Shown here: one piece after another, positions 1-7,658 of the stretch
Numbering within the stretch: position 1 is the stretch's first letter
Layout: every line of letters starts with the position of its first letter
DNA from: CAYMDP01 sp964389375
Lineage (GTDB): Bacteria; Bdellovibrionota; Bdellovibrionia; Bdellovibrionales; UBA1609
Direction of reading: 5' to 3'
Assembly (NCBI GenBank): GCA_964389375.1
Contig: CAYMDP010000011.1
Coordinates: 6,880 to 70,879 of the forward strand
Length of the DNA stretch: 64,000 bases
Notes under the pieces: generated by a model
What the model was told of the DNA's origin: nothing
What the model saw: only the letters and a program-made list of their open reading frames with translations
The model's database searches: none
Program-made: the position numbers and the translations under genes

Positions 1-1365
1 AAATTTGGATACGCGCCACTTTCTTTTCCTAGAGATCCTGTCGAGGTCAATCAATTCGCAGAGCACGTGATTCTTGGACAAATTCTTGTTCCCCTTGTCG
101 AAACGGACTCGGAAGGAAATATTGTTCCCGGAGTCGCTCAGGCCTGGACCTTTTCAGATGGCGGACTTAGGATTACTTTTCAGCTGGATCCCCGATATAG
201 GTTTGATGATGGCACTCCTATTTTGGCAAAAGACGTAAAGTACTCCCTTGAGCGGCATTTTAACTCTTCCTCGCAATCAAAAAATTTTCTTAGATCAATT
301 AGTAAAATAACTGTTATTTCCGATCAACAAATTGAGATCCAGCTGTCGGAACAAGATCCCGCGGTCATTAAAGCGCTTAGTCGAGATCAATTAGGAATTG
401 TTCCGGAGGATTGGACTTTCGAAGCCACAAGTCTTCGGCCCTTTCGTGCAAGCGGAGCCTACACACTTGTAAAAGAAGATAACTCTTGGTTTTTAGAAAA
501 AAACGGGCACTTTCCTTTCTCTACAGAAGTTGCGGTTCCAAAATGGAAAGTTTTAAGTTACACCTCGAATAAGTACGATCTTCCACAATCGGAATCTCCG
601 GATGTGGTGCTATTTGCTAGCGACGAAATCCTTGCCGACTTTAAAAGTTCATTTAAGGGGATATTAAATGACTATCAAATTGAGCCGATTCCAAGTTTTC
701 TTCAAACTTCGGCTTGGAGTTATCCTCATAGTCAGAGACCCTTATCGGAAAAAAGGAAGGCCATTGCCCTGATTTCAGAAATTTTGCAAAGTGCGCTTGC
801 GGAATCAGATTTAGAACCCGCGACTGGGGTTATTCCCAACGGGGTGGCGGGCCATCTTACTTCTCCAGTTGAAGTCGATCTCGGGCCAGCGCTTACAAAG
901 GATAGTCTGAAGGTGGCCCTTGTGGGGCGGGTTTACGATTTCATTTTTGATTCACCGAAAACCCAGAAGATTTTAGCAGATCGCCAAGTCACCATTCATA
1001 GAATTTACACAAGCGGCCCCGAGCTTTCGGCCCTTAAAGAACAAAAGCCCGATATTATTTTTGCGGCATGGGCTGGTGGCTTTAATGATCCTGATGGTTT
1101 CCTTCCTCTTTTATCTAGCATTTTGCAGGTCGACCTCGAAACATTTTTTGCTGAGGTTTCTTCAGTTTATAAAGTGGCTCGAGTGGAATCCGATTGGACT
1201 GAGCGTTCCCGTCTTTTTAGACAGTTTAACGGGGATTTGGTCAAAAAAGCCCATATGATTCCGGGCTGGAAGATTCCAACTTACGCCATTGTTAGACGCT
1301 CATTTAACAATGCGAAGAAGGGATTTCGATATACACCAAGACTTTCAACTGTAACTAGAAACTAA
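1..1365 (+). CDS. ABC-type peptide/solute-binding protein, family 5 (5' end cut by window)
   Basis: The reading frame is open from base 1, so this gene starts before the window; a GTG at 67 is internal. The visible 454 residues read as an extracellular solute-binding protein family 5 (oligopeptide/nickel-binding type). Family hallmarks are the N-terminal PLVETDSEGNIVPGVAQAW block, then RFDDGTPILAKDVKYSLERH, the typical 'potential for being fed into the binding lobe' motif. Proteins of this type capture peptides or other small solutes outside the inner membrane for an ABC importer or a receptor. No permease or ATPase gene follows. Instead its stop overlaps the start of a histidine kinase by 1 nt (TAATG), which suggests a sensory role. 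The ligand cannot be told from sequence. Confidence 0.85.
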   Translation, partial: KFGYAPLSFPRDPVEVNQFAEHVILGQILVPLVETDSEGNIVPGVAQAWTFSDGGLRITFQLDPRYRFDDGTPILAKDVKYSLERHFNSSSQSKNFLRSISKITVISDQQIEIQLSEQDPAVIKALSRDQLGIVPEDWTFEATSLRPFRASGAYTLVKEDNSWFLEKNGHFPFSTEVAVPKWKVLSYTSNKYDLPQSESPDVVLFASDEILADFKSSFKGILNDYQIEPIPSFLQTSAWSYPHSQRPLSEKRKAIALISEILQSALAESDLEPATGVIPNGVAGHLTSPVEVDLGPALTKDSLKVALVGRVYDFIFDSPKTQKILADRQVTIHRIYTSGPELSALKEQKPDIIFAAWAGGFNDPDGFLPLLSSILQVDLETFFAEVSSVYKVARVESDWTERSRLFRQFNGDLVKKAHMIPGWKIPTYAIVRRSFNNAKKGFRYTPRLSTVTRN

Positions 1366-2651
1366 TGGGTCATCAGCGGATAAACTTTAAGCAGGCAATG
1401 GGAAGCTCTATCATTAGAGTGATCCTTATAGCGATTCTTGGGCTTTTGATATTCAATATGGTTTGGGGAATTGGGGTCTCTCGAAGAGAGCAAGAGAGTC
1501 TTCAAGTTTTGCTGACTAAAACCATCACTTCCTCAATACAAGAGCCCTTCTTGCAAGGGGCTTATATTGAAGTCGCGCGTAGACTTCGAGGCTGGTCAGA
1601 AAACAAAGAGATAGATTGTATTTTTGTAGAGGCTTCGGGGTTTCAGTTTAATGAATGCCCTTTTCCTAAACAGTCTTTGGTAAATCCAATTGTAGTGACG
1701 GACCTCGCCTTTGCCGAGACGACACAGTCCAAAGCAAGTTTGTATATTAAATTTAATAATTCTCGATACCTTATGTGGTTGGGTGCAAAAGTATTTGTTG
1801 ATCTCGCAATATTTCTATCAATTCTTGGATATCTTTTAAAATCAGTCAGCCATTTTTCTGCAGGCGTTCAGCATCAGTTAAATCGGGTTCTCGGTCGTCT
1901 TCGAAGAAGCGATTCGGCGGCACATGAAAATGAATCAAGCCTTGTGGAACTTTATCAGCTCGAGCAGGGGATTTTGGAACTATTGGATAAAGAAAAGAAA
2001 TATATTGCAGCGGAAGCTGAGGCCCGTCTTGCAAGGCAGGTCAGCCATGATATTCGCTCTCCCTTATCTGCCTTGCAAATTGCGCTAAGAGCCTCCGGTG
2101 AAAACCAAGCCAACTTGATTAAACAGTGTATTGTTAGGATCGGCTCAATAGCAGACGATTTATTGAAGAATCGGGGATTAGATCGACAGAGTTTCGATCC
2201 ATGTTTGTTGTCTGACATTCTCGAAGAAGTGATCGAAGAGAAGCAGTTAGAGTTTATGGAGAGGTCTGAAATAAGCTTTGTAAGGAGTTTTTCTAAGTCA
2301 CAAAGAAAAATTGAAATCAATAAGTCACAGTTGCAAAGAGTACTTTCAAATTTGATCAACAATTCAGTGGAATCCTTCAAGGCACCGGGCGTGATTGAGG
2401 TTTTTGCTAAAGAAGTAGGGGACCATGTTTATATTGAAGTTAGAGATAACGGGTCAGGAATTCCTGAGAATGTGCTTAACAGACTTGGAGAGAAGGGATT
2501 TAGTATTGGTAAGGACGCGCACTCACAAAGTGGATACGGAATGGGAATTCCTCATGCCATGGAAGTTGTGAAGAGTTTTCCTAAGGGGAGTTTATCAATT
2601 GATTCGAAACCGGGCCTCGGAACGACCATAAAAATCAGTTTTGACGTCTAG
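1365..2651 (+). CDS. membrane sensor histidine kinase
   Basis: Two hydrophobic segments (about residues 17-34 and 138-158) bracket a roughly 100-residue extracytoplasmic sensor region, followed by a linker and kinase core. The phospho-accepting His is H228 in RQVSHDIRSPLSAL (HisKA). The ATP-binding domain has N box INNSVES (331-337), G1 DNGSGIP (361-367) and G2 GYGMG (390-394), ending in GLGTTIKI. All catalytic motifs look intact. It overlaps the upstream solute-binding protein by 1 nt, so the two are probably translationally coupled, and the binding protein may present ligand to this kinase (inference). No response regulator is inside the window. Its stop codon abuts and overlaps the repeat-borne stop of the convergent transposase gene. 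Confidence 0.9.
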   Translation: MGHQRINFKQAMGSSIIRVILIAILGLLIFNMVWGIGVSRREQESLQVLLTKTITSSIQEPFLQGAYIEVARRLRGWSENKEIDCIFVEASGFQFNECPFPKQSLVNPIVVTDLAFAETTQSKASLYIKFNNSRYLMWLGAKVFVDLAIFLSILGYLLKSVSHFSAGVQHQLNRVLGRLRRSDSAAHENESSLVELYQLEQGILELLDKEKKYIAAEAEARLARQVSHDIRSPLSALQIALRASGENQANLIKQCIVRIGSIADDLLKNRGLDRQSFDPCLLSDILEEVIEEKQLEFMERSEISFVRSFSKSQRKIEINKSQLQRVLSNLINNSVESFKAPGVIEVFAKEVGDHVYIEVRDNGSGIPENVLNRLGEKGFSIGKDAHSQSGYGMGIPHAMEVVKSFPKGSLSIDSKPGLGTTIKISFDV

Positions 2652-3313
2652 GTGCCCGTCGTATTTTTGCGTAACAGTGCGTAGTCATAGTTTTCTTGGA
2701 AGCCCGATTTTCCCCTTGGGAATTTGAAATCGTGGCGTCTAAGTGCTTTGTTGACGGCCACGGTGTATTGTTCATCTTGTGCTTGGTTGATCCAATCTAG
2801 AAGGGCTTGTCGTTCGTTTGGAATATGCTCCTCAAATCCATTTGTATTTTTAGTAATTATTTTCTGAAATTTTTCGTGCTGTGGGTTTAGCGTGGACCAT
2901 TCGTATTGCTCTGCCTGTATCACGATTCCAGGTTTTACGGGGTTCAGGTAGATATACTTCAGCGCGTGGGCATAGTGCTTGGGGTCTTTGATAATCGTCC
3001 AGTGGTATCTTGAGCCATAAATTTTATTGATCCGTCCAGTCAGGCGGGCAATCCCACGGCTGGTCTCGGTTTGGAGATAGCGCATGCCCTGGTCGATATT
3101 AGAGAATGGCGAAGTCGCAAGAAGATGAAAATGATTGGCCATTAAAACAAAGGCATGAAATTGGAGCCCATATCTGAGGATAATTTTTTCGAAACTATCT
3201 GCAAAAAGGTCATAAATTTTTACAGCGGGCGCGTGAAACCAGTCGCGATTATTCGACCGAGCGCAGATGTGATAGGGGTATAAATCTGATCTTTCAAGGG
3301 GCTTTCGCGGCAT
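2648..3313 (-). CDS. REP-associated tyrosine transposase (RAYT, Y1 HUH family)
   Basis: The protein is 221 residues long. The HUH metal-binding motif is at H61-F-H63 (MANHFHLL). The probable catalytic tyrosine is Y120 in HALKYIYLNPVKPG, the classical RAYT/Y1_Tnp pattern. The N-terminus (MPRKPLERSDLYPYHICARS) is typical of RAYTs. These are single-strand transposases that act on or spread short REP-type repeats. The gene lies inside a unit with perfect 25-bp inverted ends. The left repeat encodes the last eight residues (LRKNTTGT follows the L at the junction) and is followed directly by the stop, so the end of the ORF is built from the repeat. The frame is intact, so the protein may be active. 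The stop overlaps that of the convergent kinase gene. Confidence 0.92.
   Translation of the reverse strand: MPRKPLERSDLYPYHICARSNNRDWFHAPAVKIYDLFADSFEKIILRYGLQFHAFVLMANHFHLLATSPFSNIDQGMRYLQTETSRGIARLTGRINKIYGSRYHWTIIKDPKHYAHALKYIYLNPVKPGIVIQAEQYEWSTLNPQHEKFQKIITKNTNGFEEHIPNERQALLDWINQAQDEQYTVAVNKALRRHDFKFPRGKSGFQENYDYALLRKNTTGT
2651..2675 (-). repeat. REP-like 25-bp repeat, left end of RAYT unit
   Basis: It begins GGTGCCCGTCGTATTTTTGC and ends GTAAC on the plus strand. It is the exact reverse complement of 3415-3439 and of the solo copy 10286-10310. It encodes the last residues of the transposase on the minus strand. Confidence 0.9.
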
Positions 3314-3414
3314 TTAGGACTCAAAATGCAAGTGTCCGTCCAGGGCCAGTTGCCAACAGTCCATCGAATCGGTCCGACCAGAAGAATTTCATACGAAATT
3401 CGAATCAACGCCCC

Positions 3415-3439
3415 GTTACGCAAAAATACGACGGGCACC
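3415..3439 (+). repeat. REP-like 25-bp repeat, right end of RAYT unit
   Basis: It begins GTTACGCAAAAATACGACGG and ends GCACC, an exact inverted copy of 2651-2675. It is preceded by CCCC, as is the solo copy at 10286. It lies just past the stop codon (minus strand, 3442-3444) of the peroxiredoxin-like gene. Confidence 0.9.
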
Positions 3440-3441
3440 TT

Positions 3442-4068
3442 TTACTTCGCGAGTTCCTTTACTACAGCCATCAATACATTGGCTGAAATTCTCGATTGAT
3501 ATGTGGGATTGACGTAGGTGTATTCGATGATTCCCTTTTTAGAAATTGCAAAAACCGAGGGGACGGGGAGCAGGTGATGGCTTTCGCCAGAAGCAGCGGC
3601 TAAATCAATCTTGAATGTTTTATATTTTTTGACTGTGGCTTCATCGACCTTAAATGCGATGCCAAAAGCTTTTGCGGCGGACATTTTGCTATCTGAATAA
3701 AGCTGGTACTTGAGTTTATTTTTTTCTGTGCTCTTTTTTAGTTCCGAGGCTTTGTCCGGGCTTATTGCGATGATTTGAACTCCGAGTTTCTTGATTTGGT
3801 CTTCGATAGATTGAAGCTCGCCAAGATGCAGATTGCAGTAAGGGCACCATCCGCCCCGATAGAAAATCACTATAGTCGGTTTGCCATCTAAAATATCTTT
3901 CAATTTTTTGGATTTGCCATCGAGTTGCTGAAGGCTTGTCTCTGGAGCACTGGTTCCAACTAGTAGAGGTCTTACTTCTTCAGCTGATGGGGCATAATCC
4001 GCCGCATTTGTCGTCACTGAAGCCGCGAGAGCAAAAAATACGACTGATATTACTTTCGACAATGCCAT
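3442..4068 (-). CDS. secreted peroxiredoxin-like (AhpC/TSA, thioredoxin-fold) protein
   Basis: The protein is 208 residues with an N-terminal signal peptide (about 1-22, cleavage after TTNA). The thioredoxin fold carries RGGWCPYCNLHLGELQ, with C75 and C78 as the redox pair. This is the 'peroxiredoxin-like family' with a CPYC motif rather than the single peroxidatic cysteine of classical AhpC. It probably reduces peroxides or disulfides in the periplasm. A GGAGAAAG ribosome site precedes the ATG. It stands alone on the minus strand and its stop lies next to a REP-like repeat. The exact substrate cannot be assigned. Confidence 0.85.
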   Translation of the reverse strand: MALSKVISVVFFALAASVTTNAADYAPSAEEVRPLLVGTSAPETSLQQLDGKSKKLKDILDGKPTIVIFYRGGWCPYCNLHLGELQSIEDQIKKLGVQIIAISPDKASELKKSTEKNKLKYQLYSDSKMSAAKAFGIAFKVDEATVKKYKTFKIDLAAASGESHHLLPVPSVFAISKKGIIEYTYVNPTYQSRISANVLMAVVKELAK

Positions 4069-4261
4069 AACTTTCTCCGACTACTTATTAGTTTTGATGA
4101 GAAAGTCTTTCAGTAAATCTTTTGAGGGTCAACTCCAAGTGAACTGTGAAGCGCCCTCATATCTACCTTGACCTTATTGTCTGCCGTATTTTGGTGCAAC
4201 AGAGCTTAGTTTCTGCTTTGATTTGTTCATAGATGGCAAGATCCGCTTCCTTGGAGTCCAA

Positions 4262-4606
4262 ATGGCCGAGATCGCAATTAATATCGCACTGACCTCAACA
4301 ATTCTGTCTGTTGTTTTATGGATTTCGAAAACTAATCCAATCCTGGGTGGTTTTATAGTTTCGCTGCCCCTTTCCACCTTGATCGTTTTAGCCTTTTCAA
4401 AAATTCAAAGCGGAGACGCGGGAAATACCTTTCTTTTGGCAAAAAGTATCTTTGCGGCAGTTCCCCTGACCTTGCTATTTTTTGTTCCATTTGTTTTAGC
4501 AGATAGACTAAAACTTACCTTTTGGGCTTCCTACCTAATCGGATTTGCACTTTTGGGGCTGAGCTACGGCATTCACAAGTGGTTGATGGCAAACTGGCTT
4601 GGCTAA
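4262..4606 (+). CDS. DUF3147 family inner-membrane protein
   Basis: About 114 residues and four hydrophobic helices. The family pattern LGGFIVSLPLSTLIVLAF in the first half and a conserved C-terminal YGIHKWLM match DUF3147 small membrane proteins of unknown function. The start is taken at ATG 4262 because GGAG (4253-4256) sits 5 nt before it; an upstream in-frame ATG at 4223 has no such site. It is followed after 3 nt by the DUF167 gene, probably in one transcript. Confidence 0.75.
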   Translation: MAEIAINIALTSTILSVVLWISKTNPILGGFIVSLPLSTLIVLAFSKIQSGDAGNTFLLAKSIFAAVPLTLLFFVPFVLADRLKLTFWASYLIGFALLGLSYGIHKWLMANWLG

Positions 4607-4609
4607 AGA

Positions 4610-4855
4610 ATGGATGGCTTAGGCGACATGGAATTAAAGATTACTGTGCTAGTTAAACCAAATTCAAGAACCGAGTCGGTCACCGAAAACCAAGACGGTT
4701 CATTTACGGTTAAAGTCAACGCACCACCTGTTGATGGTAAGGCAAATGAGCGAGTCGTCGAACTCTTGTCGAAGCATTTTAAAAGACCTAAATCGCACTT
4801 TGAGCTATTTCGTGGAGCTTCGGGCAAAAAGAAAATATTTAGGATGATGGACTAA
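4610..4855 (+). CDS. DUF167 (YggU) family protein
   Basis: A small 81-residue protein with the DUF167 signature: VLVKPNSRTESV near the start, VKVNAPPVDGKANERVVELL in the middle and GASGKKKIFRM at the end. YggU-type proteins are widespread, small, soluble and of unknown function, often near yggT or pyrroline reductase genes, which are absent here. The start could be ATG 4610 or ATG 4628 (MELKIT), which lies nearer the conserved domain; neither has a strong ribosome site. The 3-nt gap after the DUF3147 gene implies co-transcription. Confidence 0.85.
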   Translation: MDGLGDMELKITVLVKPNSRTESVTENQDGSFTVKVNAPPVDGKANERVVELLSKHFKRPKSHFELFRGASGKKKIFRMMD

Positions 4856-4865
4856 GCTTAGTCGC

Positions 4866-5225
4866 TTACTCGACGTGAAATTCGTATTTTAAAGTAGCCG
4901 GAGCATCTTCTGTATTAGTCCACATCAAACAATAATCTTGCTTTTCTTTGGGCTTAAAAACGTCCTTTTGTGAGGTCACTTTATCTTTTTTCACCGGATA
5001 AAACACTTTCTCTCCGACGTGATAATGAATGTTAAAGTCTAGGGGCGCCACCGCCGTAAAAGAATAAGACATTTTCTGAGATGGATTTAGCGAAAGACAT
5101 TCCTCATGGACCTTATTTTTGGTCAAAGTAATCTCCTTAGCAGAAGAAATGCTAAGGCCGCCAAAGGCAAAGAACAGGACAATCGACAGATTTAAGCCAG
5201 GTCGACTAGTTAATGCTTTAAACAT
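4866..5225 (-). CDS. small secreted protein, unknown
   Basis: A 119-residue protein from ATG 5225, chosen because a GGGGGA ribosome site precedes it; the longer frame to 5249 lacks one. An N-terminal hydrophobic signal ends near SISSAKE. The mature part has beta-rich segments (DFNIHYHVGEKVFYPV, DYCLMWTNTEDAPATLKYEF) with two cysteines, and resembles a small beta-sandwich of GOLD-like character, though that is only an impression. It is convergent with the DUF167 gene. No function is assigned. Confidence 0.65.
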   Translation of the reverse strand: MFKALTSRPGLNLSIVLFFAFGGLSISSAKEITLTKNKVHEECLSLNPSQKMSYSFTAVAPLDFNIHYHVGEKVFYPVKKDKVTSQKDVFKPKEKQDYCLMWTNTEDAPATLKYEFHVE

Positions 5226-5353
5226 AGAATTCCCCCAAGACTTTCGCAAACGGAAGTTCGCACAAGCTTAAGAGGCTAAGAGTGCCCCTGTCAATTCCAT
5301 TAGAGGTCCGGCTGTAGGGTGCCGGGCCCTTTTCGATTCGGACCGACGCGCCC

Positions 5354-5377
5354 TTACGCAAAAATACGACGGGCACC
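5354..5377 (+). repeat. solo REP-like repeat
   Basis: Matches 24 of 25 bases of the RAYT end repeat (the first base differs, C for G). It lies between the divergent secreted-protein gene and the MarR gene, ending 6 bp before the MarR -35 box. Same orientation as the right end of the RAYT unit. Confidence 0.85.
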
Positions 5378-5383
5378 GACTTC

Positions 5384-5412
5384 TTTACAATAGTTTCCTA
5401 GTAAACTATATT
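5384..5412 (+). promoter_or_regulatory. marR promoter with embedded operator palindrome
   Basis: TTTACA (5384-5389), a 17-bp spacer and TATATT (5407-5412) form a near-consensus sigma70-type promoter. An exact inverted repeat, ATAGTTT-CCTAGT-AAACTAT (5390-5409), fills the spacer and enters the -10 box. This is the expected place for an autorepressing MarR dimer. A GGGGG ribosome site follows at 5420-5424, then ATG 5430. Confidence 0.7.
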
Positions 5413-5429
5413 GGTCATCGGGGGCGAGT

Positions 5430-5900
5430 ATGCAAAAACAGCAAAAACCAAAGACGAGCGAGCTAAAATCTCATATTGGCTATCACCTTAGGGTGGTCTC
5501 GAACGCGGTTTCTCAGTCCTTTGCGCGAAAGCTGTCAGCTTTAGACGTGACGGTCGCAGAGTGGGTGATTCTAAGAGAGATGTATTCCGGGGACGAAAAA
5601 ACATCGCCAAGCCGGGTCGCTGAATTGACGGGGCTCACTCGCGGAGCCATTTCAAAGCTTATCGATCGGCTTTTGCATAAAAATTTAGTCACACGCACCG
5701 AAGCTTCAGGGGACCGACGCTACCAAGAAATAAAGCTTACAGCGAAGGCGATTAAATTGGTACCAAGGCTTGCTAGTATTGCCGATGAAAATGACGAGGG
5801 CTTTTTTTCGATCCTCTCAAAGGCAGATCAAAAGACCTTAACCAAGACTCTTTTAAAGCTTGCTGAATTTCATAAGCTCAACACCAGTCCAATCGAATAA
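5430..5900 (+). CDS. MarR family transcriptional regulator
   Basis: 156 residues with a winged-helix MarR domain. Features are an N-terminal dimerisation helix, SRVAELTGLTRGAISKLIDR as the recognition helix (about residues 60-79) and RTEASGDRRYQEIKLT as the wing. Such proteins are dimers that repress their own and adjacent genes and release DNA on binding phenolic or oxidising ligands. Its promoter carries a perfect palindrome between the -35 and -10 boxes, so autorepression is likely. The DUF1398 gene follows after 29 nt on the same strand and is a likely co-regulated target. The ligand is unknown. Confidence 0.9.
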   Translation: MQKQQKPKTSELKSHIGYHLRVVSNAVSQSFARKLSALDVTVAEWVILREMYSGDEKTSPSRVAELTGLTRGAISKLIDRLLHKNLVTRTEASGDRRYQEIKLTAKAIKLVPRLASIADENDEGFFSILSKADQKTLTKTLLKLAEFHKLNTSPIE

Positions 5901-5929
5901 TATCTAGCGAAATAATTAGGAGAAACCAG

Positions 5930-6346
5930 ATGAGTCAAATGACAGATAAACTTTTAGAAGCACAAAAGCACGCAATGTCGATTCGCCCGAAGGTCGGAGG
6001 ATTTCCGGTCCTTGCCGAAGTTCTACGTCAAGCAGGGGTGCAAATAAATCGCTGGTCTTTACCCTCTTGTCAGTCGGTCTTTTTGATGAAGGATGGCGCT
6101 GTCGTACAGCAAGGAACCCCCTTGGTCACAGGAGTGCACGAAATTCCAAAATTTGATCAAGCGGCCTTAATTTCGGCTCTTCGGTCCGATCAAGAAGGAC
6201 GAAGCGCTTTCCCAGAGTTTTTACAAAGTGCCTGGAAGGCCGGGGTCACTGGATATGATGTCGATTTCGCAGAAAGAAAAGTCATCTATTACGGTGCAAG
6301 CGGAGAGAGCTACACAGAAAAATACCCAGCAGTCGAGTTGGATTAA
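5930..6346 (+). CDS. DUF1398 (YbcV-like) family protein
   Basis: 138 residues, closely resembling E. coli YbcV-type DUF1398 proteins along the whole length. Shared features are RPKVGGFPVLAEVLRQAGV, an SLPSCQS block, GVTGYDVDFAERKVIYYG and the terminal YPAVEL. The family's biochemical role is unknown. An AGGAG ribosome site precedes the ATG. It is directly downstream of the MarR gene and probably shares its promoter. Confidence 0.88.
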   Translation: MSQMTDKLLEAQKHAMSIRPKVGGFPVLAEVLRQAGVQINRWSLPSCQSVFLMKDGAVVQQGTPLVTGVHEIPKFDQAALISALRSDQEGRSAFPEFLQSAWKAGVTGYDVDFAERKVIYYGASGESYTEKYPAVELD

Positions 6347-6471
6347 GTGCCAGCGAGGATGTCTTAGCTTCAGGGCACCTTTTGGTATTGCAGCCTGTCC
6401 CCAATGATATTAGATTTCTGTATTGAGGTTGGAAATCATAATACCGGTGGCCCAATGGGGGACGAGATTAA

Positions 6472-7317
6472 ATGGCTGTTTCTATATATGATGATCCGAA
6501 GATCTTCTGGAAAGAAGTCTCTCCGTTTTTAAAAAAAGAAGAATCAAAAAATACCCTATTTCTTGGCCTGGCCCACTTCTTTCAGACTCATCCCGAAAAT
6601 TGTTTGTACCAAAGCGCAGTGCAGGGGAGTGATGGAAGTGTCGCGGCACTTCTAGTCAGTAAATATCGGACGAATATAAATTTTGTGCCCACGCCCTTCG
6701 AAGATCCAAAACAGGCCCTTATGCTTTTTGATTCGTTTAAGGATAGTGGTATCTCAATCAATGGCATTATCGGCGAAACAAGTGTTGCGAAATGCTATCA
6801 AGATTTGTTTGAAAGAGCGGGTCAGGATTTTAAAGGTCTGATGACCCAAGGAATCTATCGCTGTCGGGAAGTCATAATGCCCAAGGTCCCAAAAGGTGTA
6901 GTTTTTCGAAAAGCGGAACTCTCAGATTTAGAAACAATTTCCAAATGGGCCGAAGAATTTCACCAAGAAGCTGTTCCACATGATCCGCCGATCAGTGGGA
7001 TCGAATTCGCAAAAATAAAGATTGATGGCGATCAAATCTATGTACTGGAAAATGCAGGACGCTTGGTTTCGATGGCGGCTTGGTCTAGGGACATAGAAAG
7101 CTCTTGTTCAGTAAATTTTGTGTACACCCCAAAAAATTTAAGAAAACTTGGTTACGCAAGCATTGTGACCGCCAAGCTGAGCCAGCATTTTTTGGAGAAG
7201 GGAAGATCCGAAACAAATCTATATACCGATATGACGAACCCAACATCCAATAAAATCTATCAAAATATAGGCTATGAGTTTGTCTGCAACTCGGTGCACT
7301 TAGGAGCTGTCGAATGA
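6472..7317 (+). CDS. GNAT family N-acetyltransferase
   Basis: 281 residues. The C-terminal half (about 140-281) has the GNAT fold: FRKAELSDLETISKWAEEF, then the acetyl-CoA-binding motif A region FVYTPKNLRKLGYASIV and the closing NKIYQNIGYEF. The N-terminal half is an extra domain, as in two-domain GNATs. The substrate is unknown. The stop overlaps the ATG of the next gene by 4 nt (ATGATAA), so it heads a coupled operon running into the Kef antiporter. Confidence 0.82.
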   Translation: MAVSIYDDPKIFWKEVSPFLKKEESKNTLFLGLAHFFQTHPENCLYQSAVQGSDGSVAALLVSKYRTNINFVPTPFEDPKQALMLFDSFKDSGISINGIIGETSVAKCYQDLFERAGQDFKGLMTQGIYRCREVIMPKVPKGVVFRKAELSDLETISKWAEEFHQEAVPHDPPISGIEFAKIKIDGDQIYVLENAGRLVSMAAWSRDIESSCSVNFVYTPKNLRKLGYASIVTAKLSQHFLEKGRSETNLYTDMTNPTSNKIYQNIGYEFVCNSVHLGAVE

Positions 7318-7658
7318 TAAATAAGTTTGAAAAAAAGGGATCTTTTCTTTGTAGAGATGGAAAGGCCAAGGCATCAAACGAGAGCTATTCAAAACAGAAG
7401 CTTTGTTTTGTGGCCTCAGATAAGGACTTCTTAATGAGTCTTCTTTTGGAGCTATCTGAAAATGATCAATGTTACTTCGTAAAGCTATCGGATAGTGCAC
7501 GAGACGGGATGTTTCTTGGGCGCTGCTTTTTTATTGAGGATAAGGTCTCTGGTAATGTATGGGCTCAATATAAAGCGCATCCAAAGGTATTTTGCAGTGT
7601 GCAAGACGATGAATTCGTAAAACCATTTAGGGACAAAGTGGAAAGAAAAAATGGCTAA
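7314..7658 (+). CDS. hypothetical protein between GNAT and Kef ancillary genes
   Basis: 114 residues and not recognised. It is soluble with no signal peptide, basic at the N-terminus, contains five cysteines (in FLCRD, LCFVA, QCYFV, GRCFF and VFCSV), and ends in a charged tail. It overlaps both neighbours (4 nt with the acetyltransferase, 8 nt with the Kef ancillary gene), which supports real translation. Its position in a Kef operon suggests a link to electrophile or thiol stress, but that is context only. Confidence 0.65.
   Translation: MINKFEKKGSFLCRDGKAKASNESYSKQKLCFVASDKDFLMSLLLELSENDQCYFVKLSDSARDGMFLGRCFFIEDKVSGNVWAQYKAHPKVFCSVQDDEFVKPFRDKVERKNG

Larger units (their letters stand above)
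2651..3439. mobile_element. RAYT element bounded by inverted REP-like repeats
   Basis: A 789-bp unit carries the transposase and is bounded by exact 25-bp inverted repeats at 2651-2675 and 3415-3439. About 100 bp between the transposase start and the right repeat is non-coding. No clear target-site duplication is visible next to the repeats. The left end falls exactly at the stop codon of the histidine kinase, and the right end lies 2 bp from the stop of the peroxiredoxin-like gene. It therefore sits between two gene ends without breaking either. RAYT/REP systems are established; that this unit moves as a whole is an inference. Confidence 0.75.

Noticed and set aside
6348..6385. Weak inverted repeat GTGCC...GGCAC after DUF1398, with GGGCACCTTTT as at the RAYT right end
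   Set aside because: Too short and too imperfect to call a terminator or decayed repeat.
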